Shown in pieces: positions 32,876-33,070 of a DNA stretch of 33,070 bases. Origin of the DNA: Pedobacter ginsenosidimutans (GTDB taxonomy: Bacteria > Bacteroidota > Bacteroidia > Sphingobacteriales > Sphingobacteriaceae); NCBI RefSeq assembly GCF_001442625.1, contig NZ_LMZQ01000034.1:1-33070 (forward strand). The letters are read 5' to 3'. The notes below the pieces were generated by a model. It made no database searches, had not been told where the DNA came from, and saw nothing but the letters and a program-made list of their open reading frames with translations. Numbering within the stretch: the stretch's first letter is position 1; each line of letters opens with the position of its first letter. The translations under genes and the position numbers were made by a program.

Positions 32876-33070
32876 CACTCCCAACCGAAAGGAAGCGGGA
32901 AAAACCGGAACGGCGGATGCCGGAAAGGTAACAGAAAAAAGATTGAAACGGATGGAAACACGTTTAAGACGAACAAGACTTGAACGAACTGAAACCGAAG
33001 ATATATAAGTGACCGGCCGTGAGGCTTACCAGGTCAGCAAGTTCTTAAAAGAGATGTCAATGTAGCGTAG
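32876..33070 (+). other. Probable rRNA operon leader (16S gene beyond window)
   Basis: About 195 bp downstream of P3 without coding potential, running off the right edge. GTTCTTAAAAGA (33041-33052) resembles a boxA antitermination element, and TGACC..GGTCA (about 33011-33037) can form a small stem. Three tandem strong promoters followed by an untranslated leader with a boxA-like site is the arrangement of a ribosomal RNA operon. No 16S sequence is present inside the window, so this is inference. Confidence 0.6.

Overview
The window looks like a chromosome segment of a Bacteroidota bacterium, most likely Sphingobacteriaceae and close to Pedobacter. The signs are a SusC/SusD pair, a DUF4835/PorD gene beside coaBC, the Bacteroidota-type RNA polymerase omega gene, low GC, promoters of the TTG-N19-TAnnTTTG type, and REP-like palindromic intergenic repeats. 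Species assignment is inference.

Layout. (1) 1-8957, plus strand: the 3' end of a very long tail-fibre gene that enters from the left edge and ends in a self-cleaving S74 chaperone domain. Two small fibre-associated genes follow (one DUF5977-like), then a polytopic membrane protein with a C-terminal patatin phospholipase domain. Spacing is -4, +2 and +43 nt, and a bidirectional terminator closes the run, so this reads as one operon. It is the most accessory-looking part of the window and the best candidate for an undescribed system. (2) 9054-13495, minus: a susD-susC uptake pair without enzymes nearby. Two identical LacI-type palindromes lie 106 bp apart upstream. (3) 14016-18275, plus: a BLUF blue-light sensor, the ClpC unfoldase with its terminator, and a CAP-domain lipoprotein. 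(4) 18435-23643, minus: an ATP-grasp enzyme, a PA0069-type radical SAM protein, and two paralogous 412-residue secreted proteins that carry the N-terminal regulatory domain of TonB receptors but no barrel. (5) 23892-32070, minus: recN; a BlaI repressor and M56 (BlaR1-like) peptidase pair; then the housekeeping run bamD-rpoZ-coaBC-porD. (6) 32071-33070: no protein gene. It holds a possible structured RNA or repeat, then three tandem near-perfect promoters and a leader ending at the right edge, most likely the control region of an rRNA operon whose 16S gene starts beyond the window.

How parts work together. bamD, porD and SusC/D all belong to the outer-membrane assembly, secretion or uptake machinery. 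The blaI-M56 unit has its own promoter, with two TACGAA-N4-TTCGTA operators abutting or overlapping the -7 element, and its own terminator, so it is a self-contained signalling module placed between porD and recN. Intergenic gaps carry REP-like elements, one of them a 99-bp fold-back next to recN with a partial copy 5.4 kb away.
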